Below are positions 16,668-26,491 of a DNA stretch of 64,000 nucleotides, piece by piece. Origin of the DNA: Pseudooceanicola antarcticus (lineage in GTDB: Bacteria; Pseudomonadota; Alphaproteobacteria; Rhodobacterales; Rhodobacteraceae); assembly GCF_900215355.1 (NCBI RefSeq), contig NZ_OBEA01000002.1, positions 1 through 64,000 on the forward strand, given 5' to 3'. Position 1 is the stretch's first letter. Every line of letters starts with the position of its first letter. Made by a program: the position numbers and the translations under genes. The notes under the pieces were generated by a model that had not been told where the DNA came from, did no database searches, and saw nothing but the letters and a program-made list of their open reading frames with translations.

Positions 16668-18607
16668 GCGCGGCTCTTTGCCTCCCGACCCAGATCGGGG
16701 CGCAGGGCGCGCAGGCGCTCCTGCTGCTTGGCGATACGGTCACGGTCCTTGGCCGGGTAGGCCTCCAGCGGCGGGTCGCCCTGGTAAAGCGCCTGCAGGG
16801 TGATGTCGCGGGCGATGGGCGCCGCGGCGGAAGAGCCGCCGCCGCCATGTTCCACCACCACCGCCACGGCGATCTTAGGATCGTCGAAGGGCGCGAAATC
16901 GACCCAGAGCGCGTGGTCGCGGCGCTCCCAGGGAAGATCCTCGTTCGAGGTCACCCCGGCGGCGCGTTCGGCGGCCGAGATGTTGCGCACCTGGCTGGTG
17001 CCGGACTTGCCGGCCATGCGCTTGTCCTCGGCGATGATGCGGCTGGAATAGCCGGTGCCCTTGCGGTTGTTCGAGACCTCGTACATGCCATCGCGCACAT
17101 AGGCGAGATGGACCGGGTTCAGGCCAAGGCTCTCGCCCGCGCCCGAGGGTTCCTCGACCCCGTCGATGGACTTGATCAGCCGCGGCGACACGGCCCGGCC
17201 CGAGGCGATGCGGGCGGTCATCACCGCCAGTTGCAGCGGTGAGGCCAGCACGTAGCCCTGGCCGATGGCGGCGTTGACGGTGTCGCCGATCAGCCAGTCC
17301 TGGTCATGCACTTCACGCTTCCAGGCCTTGGTCGGCGCCAGGCCTCCGGCGACGGCCGAGAGGGGCAGCTCGTGGCGCACCCCCAGCCCCAGCCGGTTGG
17401 CCATGGCGGTGATCTTCTCGATGCCGACCCGCGAGGCCAGCTCGTAGTAGTAGACATCGCAGCTCTCGCGCAGGGACTGGGCCATGTTCACATGGCCATG
17501 GCCGCCGCGTTTCCAGCAGTGGAAGCGCCGGTTCGAGACCTCAAGGTAGCCGCCGCACCAATAGGTGTCCTCGGGCGTGATCAAGCCCGCGTCGAGTCCG
17601 GCCAGCGCCACCACCATCTTGAAGGTCGACCCCGGCGGGTAGATGCCCTGCACGGATTTCGCCGCCAGCGGGCGATGGTTGTTCTGGGTCAGGGCGCGGT
17701 AGTCCGAGACCGAGATGCCGCGCACGAAGAGGTTGGGATCGAAGGAGGGGGCAGAGCCGACGGCCAGCAGGTCGCCGTTGGTGGTGTCGATCACCACGGC
17801 GGCCGCGCTCTCGTCGCCCAGGCGGGCCTGCACGTAGTTCTGCAGCATGACATCGGTGGTCAGCTGCAGGTTGGCGCCCGGCTCTCCCTCGCGGCGGTCG
17901 AGCTCGCGCATGACCCGGCCGACGGCGTTGACCTCGACCCGGCGGGTGCCGGCCGAACCGCGCAGCTTGTCCTCCATCTTGGCTTCCAGCCCGACCTTGC
18001 CGATCTGGAACCGCGGGATGCGCAGCAGCTGGTCCGGGTCGTCGATCTTCGACAGGTCGTAGTCCGAGACCGGGCCGACATAGCCCACGACATGGGCGAA
18101 GTCCTTCTCCAGCGGGTAGAAGCGCGACAGGCCCACGTCCGGGGTGATGCCGGGCAGGGCAGGGGTGTTGACGGCGATCTTGCTGACGTCTTCCCAGCTC
18201 ACACGTTCGGCCAGGGTGATCGGCAGGAAGGGGGCAGAGCGCTTCATCTCGGACATGGCGCGCTCGATGTCCTCGGGCTCCAGCCGAATCAGCTGCGCCA
18301 GACGAGAGATGACCTCTTCCACGTTGCCGGCGTCCTCGCGGACGATGGTGATGCGGTAGGCGGGTTCGTTGCGGGCGATGGGCAGGCCGTTGCGGTCGAA
18401 GATCTCGCCCCGCGCCGGCGGGATCAGGCGCAGGTTGATGCGGTTCTCTTCCGCCAGCATGCGGAACTGGTCGGCCTGGTCGACCTGCAGGTGACGCATG
18501 CGGCCGGCGAGCAGGCCCATGAAGGCCAGCTGCGCGCCTCCCAGCACCGCCGCGCGGCGGGTGATCTTGCGGGTCGAGGCCGGGGTATCGCGGGGATTGC
18601 GGCTCAT
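16664..18607 (-). CDS. mrdA: penicillin-binding protein 2
   Basis: Class B PBP, about 647 residues, the elongasome transpeptidase. A membrane anchor (AAVLGGAQLAFMGLLAGRM) is followed by a dimerisation domain starting RGEIFDRNGLPIARN. The transpeptidase domain has the catalytic serine S327 in STFK, and KSGTS near the C terminus. The ATG at 18607 is chosen because it overlaps the mreD stop by 4 bases and gives the normal N terminus. The frame stays open to 19009, but that part lies over mreD. Confidence 0.97.
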   Translation of the reverse strand: MSRNPRDTPASTRKITRRAAVLGGAQLAFMGLLAGRMRHLQVDQADQFRMLAEENRINLRLIPPARGEIFDRNGLPIARNEPAYRITIVREDAGNVEEVISRLAQLIRLEPEDIERAMSEMKRSAPFLPITLAERVSWEDVSKIAVNTPALPGITPDVGLSRFYPLEKDFAHVVGYVGPVSDYDLSKIDDPDQLLRIPRFQIGKVGLEAKMEDKLRGSAGTRRVEVNAVGRVMRELDRREGEPGANLQLTTDVMLQNYVQARLGDESAAAVVIDTTNGDLLAVGSAPSFDPNLFVRGISVSDYRALTQNNHRPLAAKSVQGIYPPGSTFKMVVALAGLDAGLITPEDTYWCGGYLEVSNRRFHCWKRGGHGHVNMAQSLRESCDVYYYELASRVGIEKITAMANRLGLGVRHELPLSAVAGGLAPTKAWKREVHDQDWLIGDTVNAAIGQGYVLASPLQLAVMTARIASGRAVSPRLIKSIDGVEEPSGAGESLGLNPVHLAYVRDGMYEVSNNRKGTGYSSRIIAEDKRMAGKSGTSQVRNISAAERAAGVTSNEDLPWERRDHALWVDFAPFDDPKIAVAVVVEHGGGGSSAAAPIARDITLQALYQGDPPLEAYPAKDRDRIAKQQERLRALRPDLGREAKSRA

Positions 18608-19152
18608 AGCCTGTGCCCCAGGCTGTCGACCTCGCCCAGAGCTGCCCGGCGCAGGCCGAAGAGCGCCGCCGAAAGCCCGGCGAGCAGCGGGTAGACGAGG
18701 ATCGTGGCCGCCAGTTGCGACAGCATCACCGGCAGCGGCGGACGGTCGAGCAGGAAGAGGCCAAGGATCACCCAATAGCCCATCAGGACCAGCATGATCC
18801 CCAGCGAGGCAGTGACCCATTCGGTCATGAAGGCGCGGTCGCGCATCCGCCGGGCGCGGCGCTGCATGCGGTGGACGACGAAGGTGGCAAGGGCCGCCAT
18901 CAGCCCCGGCGGGCGCATCTGCAGCAGGTCGGCAAGAAAGAAGATCCCGGCGATCACCGGCAGCGGTGCCAGCTCGGGACGGCGCAGCGACCAGACCATG
19001 GTCAGGCACAGCAGCAGGTCGGGCCCGGCCCAGAGCGCCGGGCGGGTCTGCAGCGGCAGCAGCGACCCCATGATCAGCACCAGGCAGAGCCCCGCGTAGG
19101 CGGCGCGCAGGGCCCAGCGTCGCGGGGCAGAGGCGCGGATCGGCTCAGCCAT
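18604..19152 (-). CDS. mreD: rod shape-determining protein MreD
   Basis: Small inner-membrane protein, 182 residues and about five hydrophobic helices, scaffold of the elongasome with MreC. Identity rests on size, topology and position between mreC and mrdA, since MreD is poorly conserved. It overlaps mreC by 8 and mrdA by 4 bases, implying coupled translation. Confidence 0.92.
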   Translation of the reverse strand: MAEPIRASAPRRWALRAAYAGLCLVLIMGSLLPLQTRPALWAGPDLLLCLTMVWSLRRPELAPLPVIAGIFFLADLLQMRPPGLMAALATFVVHRMQRRARRMRDRAFMTEWVTASLGIMLVLMGYWVILGLFLLDRPPLPVMLSQLAATILVYPLLAGLSAALFGLRRAALGEVDSLGHRL

Positions 19153-20074
19153 CGACGCCTCCCGCGGCCAGCGGCACCTCTGGTTGCAGCAGCGGGCCCT
19201 GCAGCGGGCCGGGCTCGGGCAGGATCAGGCCTCCGGGCTGGCTCAATTTCTCGGTGCCGAGGTGGCGCAGCACGCGCAGGAACTCCAGTCGCTCGTAATC
19301 GGCGGCGAGGCGGACGCGCATGCGGCCCTGCTTGTCCTCGGCCACCTGGCCGACCAGCAGCCCGGCGGGGAAGACCCCGCCATCGCCCGAGCTCACCACC
19401 CGGTCGCCGGGCCGCACCAGATCCGGGTCCTCGATGAAGTCGAGCGCCGGTGCCGCGGTATTGTCGCCCACCACCATGGCGGTCTGCCCCGACGGCTGGA
19501 TCGTCACCGGCATCCGCGAGGAGGTATCCGTCAGCAGGATGACACGCGAGATCTTCTGCCCGACGCCCGAGATCCGCCCCACGAGGCCGATTCCGTCCAT
19601 AGCCGCCCAGCCATCGACGATCCCGTCACGGGCCCCGATGTTGAGCAGCACCGACTGCCGGTAGGGCGAGCCTGCATCGGCCATCACCACGCCGGTGATA
19701 TAGGTCAGCCGGGGGTCGAGCTGCACGTTGTTGAGGTCCAGCAGCCGGGCGTTCTCCTGCTCCAGCTGCAGGGCGGCCTCTTTCCAGGCCTTCATCTGCT
19801 GCAGCTCGCGGCGCAGTTCCTGGTTCTGCTGGACGATGCGCTGGTAGCTCTGGAAATCGCGCACGAGGTTCACCGCCCCGGTGACCGGCGCCATGGCCCA
19901 GTCCATCTGCGGTACCACGCGGTCGATGACCTGGGCGCGGAAACGCTCGACCCGCGGGCTGTCGATGCGCCAGACGAGGAAGATGGCGAAAAGCACAAGC
20001 ACCAGCACCGACAGGATCAACCGTCGGAGCGGGGTGAGATAGTCCTCGTCCTGTGTTCTGTCCCTGGCCATCAA
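19145..20074 (-). CDS. mreC: rod shape-determining protein MreC
   Basis: 309 residues: a short cytoplasmic N terminus, one membrane helix (ILSVLVLVLFAIFLVW), a periplasmic coiled coil about 75-110 (QQNQELRRELQQMKAW) and the beta-barrel domain with DGIGLVGRISGVG and the G-D-R-V-V-S-S-G-D-G-G-V-F-P motif. It links MreB inside to PBP2 and RodA outside. Two adjacent ATG codons can start it. Confidence 0.96.
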   Translation of the reverse strand: MMARDRTQDEDYLTPLRRLILSVLVLVLFAIFLVWRIDSPRVERFRAQVIDRVVPQMDWAMAPVTGAVNLVRDFQSYQRIVQQNQELRRELQQMKAWKEAALQLEQENARLLDLNNVQLDPRLTYITGVVMADAGSPYRQSVLLNIGARDGIVDGWAAMDGIGLVGRISGVGQKISRVILLTDTSSRMPVTIQPSGQTAMVVGDNTAAPALDFIEDPDLVRPGDRVVSSGDGGVFPAGLLVGQVAEDKQGRMRVRLAADYERLEFLRVLRHLGTEKLSQPGGLILPEPGPLQGPLLQPEVPLAAGGVDG

Positions 20075-20138
20075 GCCCCCGGAAAGCTCGGAGGCGGGCC
20101 GGAAACCGGCCCCCTCTCAGGTGCCAAGCCTGAAAGGC

Positions 20139-21233
<1,095 letters not shown>

Positions 21234-21411
21234 TTATTGTTCGCCTTATATGCAGTGCAGGCGCAGTAGAAAAGGGGCGCGACGACAAGGATAAGCGCCA
21301 TTTCGCCACGGAACGGGTTGTTGCGTCGTCAATGATCACTACGCGGGCCGCGTTTTGCTCCGGCAAGCGATTGGGATTGCCCGAAGGCCGGGCAGGGCGT
21401 ATCGGAGACAG

Positions 21412-22191
21412 ATGCTGTCGTACCAACATATCTACCACGCCGGGAACCCCGCTGATCTGCACAAGCATGCACTGCTGGCCGTCATGCTGGCACGCCTGAC
21501 GGAAAAGCCCAAGCCCTTGAGTTACTTGGAAACCCACGCGGGCCGCGCGCTCTATGACCTTGCCTCGGACGAGGCGCGCAAGACCGGAGAGGCCGAGGCC
21601 GGGATCGGCGCGCTCTCGGGCCTCTTCGCCCCCGACCACCCCTTTGCGGAGGTGCTGTCGCGGGTCCGGGCACGCGAGGGCCGGACGGCCTACCCCGGCT
21701 CGCCCCTGATCGCCTCCGAGCTGCTGCGGGAGGGTGATTCCCTGCACCTGGCAGAGCTGCATCCGCAGGAGCAGGCGGCGCTGGCCCAGGCCATGGGGCG
21801 GCGCGCCAAGGTGCATCGCCAGGACGGCTACGAAATGGCCCTGTCGCTCTGCCCGCCCGAGCCGCGCCGGGGGCTTCTGATGATCGACCCCTCCTATGAG
21901 GTGAAGACCGAATACGACCGCGTTCCCCAGGTCATCCGGCAGCTTCATCGCGCCTGGAACGTGGGCGTGCTGGTGGTCTGGTACCCGATCCTCAAGGACG
22001 CCCGTCACCGCCCGATGCTGCGGGCGCTCGAGGCGCTGGACCTGCCCAAGGTGCTGCGCTCCGAGGTCTCCTTCCCGCCGGTGCGGGCGGGGCATGGCAT
22101 GGTGGGCTCTGGCATGTTCGTGGTGAACACGCCCTATGGCACCGAGGACGAAGCCGCCCGCCTGGCGGCAGCCTTCAGGGAGATCGCATGA
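21412..22191 (+). CDS. rlmJ: 23S rRNA (adenine-2030-N6)-methyltransferase RlmJ
   Basis: 259 residues, begins [20 protein letters not shown], the hallmark of RlmJ, which methylates A2030 of 23S rRNA with SAM. The catalytic motif [12 protein letters not shown], is present at about residue 162. The ATG at 21412 is preceded by GGAG; the frame is open further upstream but into the promoter region shared with divergent mreB. The stop overlaps the next gene by 4 bases (ATGA). Confidence 0.95.
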   Translation: MLSYQHIYHAGNPADLHKHALLAVMLARLTEKPKPLSYLETHAGRALYDLASDEARKTGEAEAGIGALSGLFAPDHPFAEVLSRVRAREGRTAYPGSPLIASELLREGDSLHLAELHPQEQAALAQAMGRRAKVHRQDGYEMALSLCPPEPRRGLLMIDPSYEVKTEYDRVPQVIRQLHRAWNVGVLVVWYPILKDARHRPMLRALEALDLPKVLRSEVSFPPVRAGHGMVGSGMFVVNTPYGTEDEAARLAAAFREIA

Positions 22192-22730
22192 CCGAGCTCG
22201 AGAAAATGCGCGCAGGCGAGTGGTTCGACACCCTGGACCCCGAGATCGACGACCTGCGCAGCGTCACGCGCCACGCGGTCTGGCAGCACAACCAGCTGCC
22301 CCCCGCAGAGCGCGGCCATTGCGGCCCGCTGCTGCGCGAGATGTGCGGGGCCTTCGACGACAGCGCCTATCTGGAGGCGCCGTTCCACTGCGCCTATGGT
22401 TTCAACCTGTTCCTGGGGCCGATGGTCTACCTCAACGTGGGCTGCGTGGTGCTGGACAGCGCGCCGGTGCGGATCGGCGCGCGCAGCATGCTGGGCCCGC
22501 AGGTCAAGCTGCTCTGCCCCGAGCATCACCACGATCCCAAGCTGCGCGGCGAAGGCCAGGAGATCGCCCGTCCGATCACCCTGGGCGAGGATGTCTGGAT
22601 CGGTGGCGGCGCCACGGTCCTGGGCGGTGTGACGGTGGGCGATGGCGCGATCATCGGCGCGGGCGCGGTGGTGACCCGCGACGTGCCCGCGGGCGGCAAG
22701 GTGGCAGGTGTGCCCGCGCGCCCGCTCTGA
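22188..22730 (+). CDS. maa: maltose/sugar O-acetyltransferase family protein
   Basis: 180 residues, left-handed beta-helix acetyltransferase of the Maa/NodL/LacA group. The N-terminal cap ([23 protein letters not shown]) is the Mac domain. It is followed by hexapeptide turns, with the catalytic histidine in [11 protein letters not shown] and the acetyl-CoA ending [20 protein letters not shown]. It transfers acetyl groups to small sugars or similar hydroxyls; the true acceptor is unknown. Coupled to rlmJ by ATGA. Confidence 0.9.
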   Translation: MTELEKMRAGEWFDTLDPEIDDLRSVTRHAVWQHNQLPPAERGHCGPLLREMCGAFDDSAYLEAPFHCAYGFNLFLGPMVYLNVGCVVLDSAPVRIGARSMLGPQVKLLCPEHHHDPKLRGEGQEIARPITLGEDVWIGGGATVLGGVTVGDGAIIGAGAVVTRDVPAGGKVAGVPARPL

Positions 22731-22806
22731 GCCCCGGCTCTTCAACTTTCCCGTGGTCTGCGGCCACGGTCACGCTATCTTGCCCGGAGGCAGGAAAGGG
22801 AACTTC

Positions 22807-23766
22807 ATGAGCGGACTTCTGGCGCTTCTCGACGACGTGGCGGCGATTGCCAAGGTGGCGGCCTCCTCGGTGGACGACGTGGTGGGGCAGGCGGTGAAGG
22901 CCTCCTCCAAGGCGGCGGGCGCGGTGATCGACGATGCCGCCGTGACGCCTAAATACGTGCAGGGCTTCTCTGCCAAGCGCGAGCTGCCGATCGTCTGGAA
23001 GATCGCCCGAGGCTCTCTTTTCAACAAGCTGGTGCTGCTCTTGCCGGTGGCCCTTCTGCTGGCCTCCTTCGCGCCCGGCCTGATCTCTCCGCTCTTGATG
23101 CTGGGCGGCTCCTACCTGTGTTTCGAGGGCGCCGAGAAGATATGGCACGTGCTGTCACCCTCCCATCATGACGTCGAAGAGCAGGTGCAGAAGAAGACCC
23201 ATGGCGAGATCGGACTGGAAGAGCAGAAGGTGAAGGGGGCGATCAAGACCGACTTCATCCTCTCGGCCGAGATCATGACGATCACCCTGTCCGCCCTGCC
23301 GCCCGAACTGAACTTCTGGATCGAGGCCGGGGCGCTGGCGGTGGCCGGCATCATCATCACCCTGGTGGTCTATGGCGCGGTGGCCATCATCGTGAAGGCC
23401 GATGACCTGGGCCTGCTGATGGCCTCTTCCGGGCGGCTGGGCCTGACCCGCTGGCTGGGCCGGATGATCGTGCGCGGCATGCCCTTCCTGTTAAAATTGC
23501 TGACCATCATCGGCACGGCGGCGATGATCTGGGTCGGCGGTTCGATCATCGTGCATGGACTGCATGACCTGGGTTGGCATCTGCCCTACGAGGCGATCCA
23601 CGACCTGGCCGTCAGCACCGCGGCCGGTGTCTCGGAGGCGCTGCACGGCGCGGTGGAATGGGCGGTGACGGCGGGGCTCGACGGCCTGGTGGGCCTGGCC
23701 TGGGGCGCGGTGCTGGTGGTGCTGTGGAACGGGCTGCGCGGGCTGAAGCCGGGCAAGGCGCATTGA
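22807..23766 (+). CDS. DUF808 (YedI-type) inner-membrane protein
   Basis: 319 residues. The opening MSGLLALLDDVAAIAKVAASSVDDV and the length are diagnostic for the DUF808/YedI family. About six hydrophobic segments. Function unknown. AGGAAAGGGAA before the ATG supports the start. The stop is overlapped by the TTG start of the next gene, so the two are likely made together. Confidence 0.92.
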   Translation: MSGLLALLDDVAAIAKVAASSVDDVVGQAVKASSKAAGAVIDDAAVTPKYVQGFSAKRELPIVWKIARGSLFNKLVLLLPVALLLASFAPGLISPLLMLGGSYLCFEGAEKIWHVLSPSHHDVEEQVQKKTHGEIGLEEQKVKGAIKTDFILSAEIMTITLSALPPELNFWIEAGALAVAGIIITLVVYGAVAIIVKADDLGLLMASSGRLGLTRWLGRMIVRGMPFLLKLLTIIGTAAMIWVGGSIIVHGLHDLGWHLPYEAIHDLAVSTAAGVSEALHGAVEWAVTAGLDGLVGLAWGAVLVVLWNGLRGLKPGKAH

Positions 23767-24401
23767 GCAGCCCGCTGACGCCCGAGGCGCTGGGGCAAGA
23801 GCTCGCCCGGCGCGCGGGCGCGGCCTCCAGGCGCATGGTGGTGGCCATCGCCGGGCCTCCGGGGGCCGGCAAGTCCACCCTGGTGGACCAGCTTCAGGCA
23901 GCGCTGCGCGCAGATGGGCTGCCGACGCAGATCCTGCCGATGGACGGTTTCCACTACGACAACGCGATCCTCGACGCCCGTGGCCTGCGCCACCGCAAGG
24001 GTGCGCCAGAGAGCTTCGATGCCTGCGGCCTGATCCGCCTGTTGCAGGCGCTCGCCAATCCCGAGGCGCCGGATATCGCCGTGCCGGTCTTCGACCGCGC
24101 CGCCGACCTGTCGCGCGGCTCTGCCCGGATCATTCCCGCCCAGACCCGTGTGCTGCTGGCCGAGGGCAACTACCTGCTGCTGGACCGCGCGCCCTGGAAT
24201 GCCCTGCGCCCCCTCGCGGATGTGACGGTGATGCTCGACTGCCCGCTGGAGGTGCTCGAGGCACGGCTGATGCGCCGCTGGCTCGCGCTTGGCCTGCCCG
24301 AGACCGAGGCCCGCGCCAGGGTCGAGGGCAACGACCTGCCCAATGCCCGCCTCGTGCTGGCCGAAAGCGCCCCGGCGGCGCTGCGGGTCTCGACCCGCTA
24401 G
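23763..24401 (+). CDS. P-loop nucleoside/pantothenate-kinase-like protein
   Basis: About 212 residues with Walker A GPPGAGKST at about 32-40 and the MDGFHYDN motif (residues 60-67) shared with pantothenate kinase, uridine kinase and phosphoribulokinase relatives. Proteins of this subfamily are often named nucleoside/nucleotide kinase or fructose transport kinase; the substrate cannot be read from sequence. I take the TTG at 23763 as start because it overlaps the DUF808 stop and gives the helical N terminus (LTPEALGQELARRAG) normal for the family. Confidence 0.8.
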   Translation: MSSPLTPEALGQELARRAGAASRRMVVAIAGPPGAGKSTLVDQLQAALRADGLPTQILPMDGFHYDNAILDARGLRHRKGAPESFDACGLIRLLQALANPEAPDIAVPVFDRAADLSRGSARIIPAQTRVLLAEGNYLLLDRAPWNALRPLADVTVMLDCPLEVLEARLMRRWLALGLPETEARARVEGNDLPNARLVLAESAPAALRVSTR

Positions 24402-24407
24402 AATGCA

Positions 24408-24433
24408 GAAAGCCGCCCCGAAGGGCGGCTTTC
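24408..24433. terminator. bidirectional terminator
   Basis: Perfect 11-bp stem (24408-24418 with 24423-24433), loop CGAA, flanked by AAA and TTT. It serves the convergent kinase-like gene and leuA. Confidence 0.85.
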
Positions 24434-24458
24434 GCAGGTCCTGCAAGGGCCTGGCGTC

Positions 24459-26033
24459 TCAGCCCGCGTCCTTGTAGCTGATCTCGCGCGCGTCGGTGCC
24501 GGTCTTCTCGCGGCGCACGATGAGGCGGTTCAGCGCGTGGATATAGGCCTTCACCGAGGCCACCACGGTATCGGTATCGGCGTTGGAGCCGGTGACGATC
24601 CGCCCCTCCTCGTTCAGCCGGACCGAAACGGTGGCCTGGGCATCGGTGCCCTTGGTCACGGCCGAAACCTGGTAGAGCTCGAGCTTGGCGTCATGCGGGA
24701 AGATCTCCTTCACCGCGTTGAAGGCCGCATCGACCGGGCCGTCGCCGGTGGTCTTGGCGGTCTTCTCGACGCCATCCACGGTCATCGTCATCTCGGCGGA
24801 CTGGCCGCCGGTGCCGCAGACCACGACAAGATCCTTCAGCTGCAGGCTGTCCGGGGTGGCATCGTCCGAAACCCGCACCAGCGCGAGGATGTCGTCGTCG
24901 TAGACCTCCTTCTTGCGGTCGGCCAGGTCCTTGAACCGCACGAAGATGTCCTTGAGCTGGTTGTCTCCCACCTCGACGCCCAGCTGGCGCAGCTTGTCGC
25001 GCAGTGCGGCCCGGCCCGAGTGCTTGCCCATCACCAGGTTGGTGGCGGCAAGCCCCACGTCCTCGGGGCGCATGATCTCGAAGGTCTCGGCGTTCTTGAG
25101 CATCCCATCCTGGTGGATGCCGCTCTCATGCGCGAAGGCGTTCTTGCCGACGATGGCCTTGTTGAACTGCACCGGGAAGCCCGAGACAGCGGCCACGCGG
25201 CGCGAGATGTTCATCAGCTTGGTCGACTCGACGCCGGTCGTGTAGGGCATGATGTCGTGACGCACCTTGAGCGCCATCACCACTTCTTCCAGCGCCGTGT
25301 TGCCGGCACGCTCGCCCAGGCCGTTGATGGTGCATTCCACCTGGCGCGCGCCCGCTTCCACGGCGGCCAGCGAGTTGGCCGTCGCCATGCCGAGGTCGTT
25401 GTGGCAATGGGTGGCGAAGATGATCTCGTCGGCGCCCGGCACCCGCTCCAGCAACATGCGGATCAGCTCGGCGCTTTCCTTGGGCGCGGTATAGCCCACG
25501 GTGTCGGGAATGTTGATGGTGGTGGCACCGGCCTTGATGGCGATCTCCACCACGCGGCAAAGGTAATCATGCTCGGTCCGGGTGGCATCCATCGGCGACC
25601 ACTGCACGTTGTCGCAGAGGTTGCGGGCATGGGTCACCGTCTCGTGAATGCGATCGGCCATCTCGTCCATCGAGAGGTTGGGAATGGCGCGGTGCAGCGG
25701 CGAGGTGCCGATAAAGGTATGGATGCGCGGGGATTTGGCGTGTTTCACGGCCTCCCAGCAGCGGTCGATATCCTTGAAGTTGGCGCGGCTCAGACCGCAG
25801 ATCGTGGCGCTCTTGGACAGCTGCGCGATCTCGCTGACGGCACGGAAGTCACCCTCCGAGGCAATCGGGAAACCGGCCTCGATGATATCCACGCCCATCT
25901 CGTCGAGCAGCTGGGCGATCTCCAGCTTTTCCTCGTGGGACATGGTGGCGCCGGGGCTCTGTTCGCCGTCGCGCAGGGTGGTATCGAAGATGAGGACACG
26001 ACCGGGGTCGGCGGGCACGATATTGGAAGTCAT
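24459..26033 (-). CDS. leuA: 2-isopropylmalate synthase
   Basis: About 524 residues. Catalyses acetyl-CoA plus 2-oxoisovalerate to 2-isopropylmalate, entry to leucine synthesis. Catalytic TIM barrel with FDTTLRDGEQSPG at about 17-29 and the metal site HCHNDLG, then the C-terminal LeuA regulatory domain (from about 390) for leucine feedback. An ATG at 26078 is in frame, but it lies inside the leader hairpin with no spacing from its purine run. The ATG at 26033 gives the family's normal N terminus and overlaps the stop of a mini-ORF, so I prefer it. Expression is probably attenuated by the leader upstream. Confidence 0.96.
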   Translation of the reverse strand: MTSNIVPADPGRVLIFDTTLRDGEQSPGATMSHEEKLEIAQLLDEMGVDIIEAGFPIASEGDFRAVSEIAQLSKSATICGLSRANFKDIDRCWEAVKHAKSPRIHTFIGTSPLHRAIPNLSMDEMADRIHETVTHARNLCDNVQWSPMDATRTEHDYLCRVVEIAIKAGATTINIPDTVGYTAPKESAELIRMLLERVPGADEIIFATHCHNDLGMATANSLAAVEAGARQVECTINGLGERAGNTALEEVVMALKVRHDIMPYTTGVESTKLMNISRRVAAVSGFPVQFNKAIVGKNAFAHESGIHQDGMLKNAETFEIMRPEDVGLAATNLVMGKHSGRAALRDKLRQLGVEVGDNQLKDIFVRFKDLADRKKEVYDDDILALVRVSDDATPDSLQLKDLVVVCGTGGQSAEMTMTVDGVEKTAKTTGDGPVDAAFNAVKEIFPHDAKLELYQVSAVTKGTDAQATVSVRLNEEGRIVTGSNADTDTVVASVKAYIHALNRLIVRREKTGTDAREISYKDAG

Positions 26034-26050
26034 TGGAATCTCTCTTTCAT
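26030..26050 (-). CDS. six-codon mini-ORF coupled to leuA
   Basis: On the minus strand the strong ribosome site AGGAG (26052-26056) stands only one base before ATG at 26050. That ATG starts a tiny frame M-K-E-R-F-Q, whose TGA overlaps the leuA ATG as ATGA. Either this peptide delivers ribosomes to leuA by termination-reinitiation, or AGGAG is a distal site for leuA itself. The arrangement is seen directly; the role is inference. Confidence 0.4.
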   Translation of the reverse strand: MKERFQ

Positions 26051-26064
26051 TCTCCTGAGGCCTT

Positions 26065-26116
26065 GGCGCGATAGGCATCCTCTGAGCAGCTCGCGCCGAA
26101 ACGGCACGCTCAGAGG
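26065..26116 (-). promoter_or_regulatory. leuA leader RNA, alternative stems
   Basis: Two stems can form in the leader on the minus strand: a perfect 9-bp stem pairing 26108-26116 with 26079-26087, whose 5' arm contains the leader peptide stop codon, and a perfect 7-bp stem pairing 26091-26097 with 26065-26071. Their interleaved positions make them mutually exclusive as simple hairpins. No U tract follows, so control may act on translation or by Rho rather than by intrinsic termination. Confidence 0.6.
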
Positions 26117-26199
26117 CGAATTAGGAGAAGCAGGCCGGCAACACGAAGAGCGCCCGGAAGCGGGCGCGCAGCGTCAAGGATATGGGCCTGGGTCATCAT
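26110..26199 (-). CDS. leuL: leucine leader peptide
   Basis: 29-residue peptide starting MM and ending VAGLLLLIRL, with four consecutive leucine codons, all different (CTG, CTT, CTC, CTA), directly followed by ATT, CGC and a fifth leucine. AAGGAAG precedes the ATG. It lies 77 bases before leuA and its stop codon lies in a base-pairing arm. This is the classic design of amino-acid attenuation: ribosomes stall on leucine codons when charged tRNA-Leu is scarce and change the RNA fold ahead of leuA. Confidence 0.85.
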   Translation of the reverse strand: MMTQAHILDAARPLPGALRVAGLLLLIRL

Positions 26200-26407
26200 G
26201 GGGACTTCCTTAGCGGAAGAGCCGGGGGCTTGCCAAGCCAAAATCCCCGCGAGGGGCGGCAGATTGCTTGAGAGATCAGAAAGCCCGAGAGCCGCAAGGC
26301 GGTCCCGGCGCGGGGCCGGCCCGCCAATCGCGGCCTACTTTGGCCCCAGGCGGGCCCGAGGGATGCCAGCGAGGCGGACGCCCGCCACACCGGGAAGAAC
26401 CCGGCAT

Positions 26408-26466
26408 CATCACCAGGCTGAAAGTACTCCGGGGGAGTCTCCGCAGGAGACGGGGGCAGAGCCCCC
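26408..26466. repeat. composite intergenic repeat, copy 1
   Basis: A 22-base arm starting CATCACCAGGCTGAAAGT and ending ACTC (26408-26429), then CGGGGG, a small variable hairpin (GTCTCC with GGAGAC), then the GC hairpin GGGGGCAGAGCCCCC (26452-26466). The same order is found at 30938 and, on the other strand, at 40477. It lies just past the nitroreductase stop. Confidence 0.85.
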
Positions 26467-26491
26467 ACCTCCCGCGGTGAACGCGCGCCGG

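Noticed and set aside
24459-26078. leuA starting at 26078
   Set aside because: The codons from 26078 to 26034 lie in the leader structure and the purine run is too close to the ATG; 26033 gives the family N terminus and couples to the mini-ORF.
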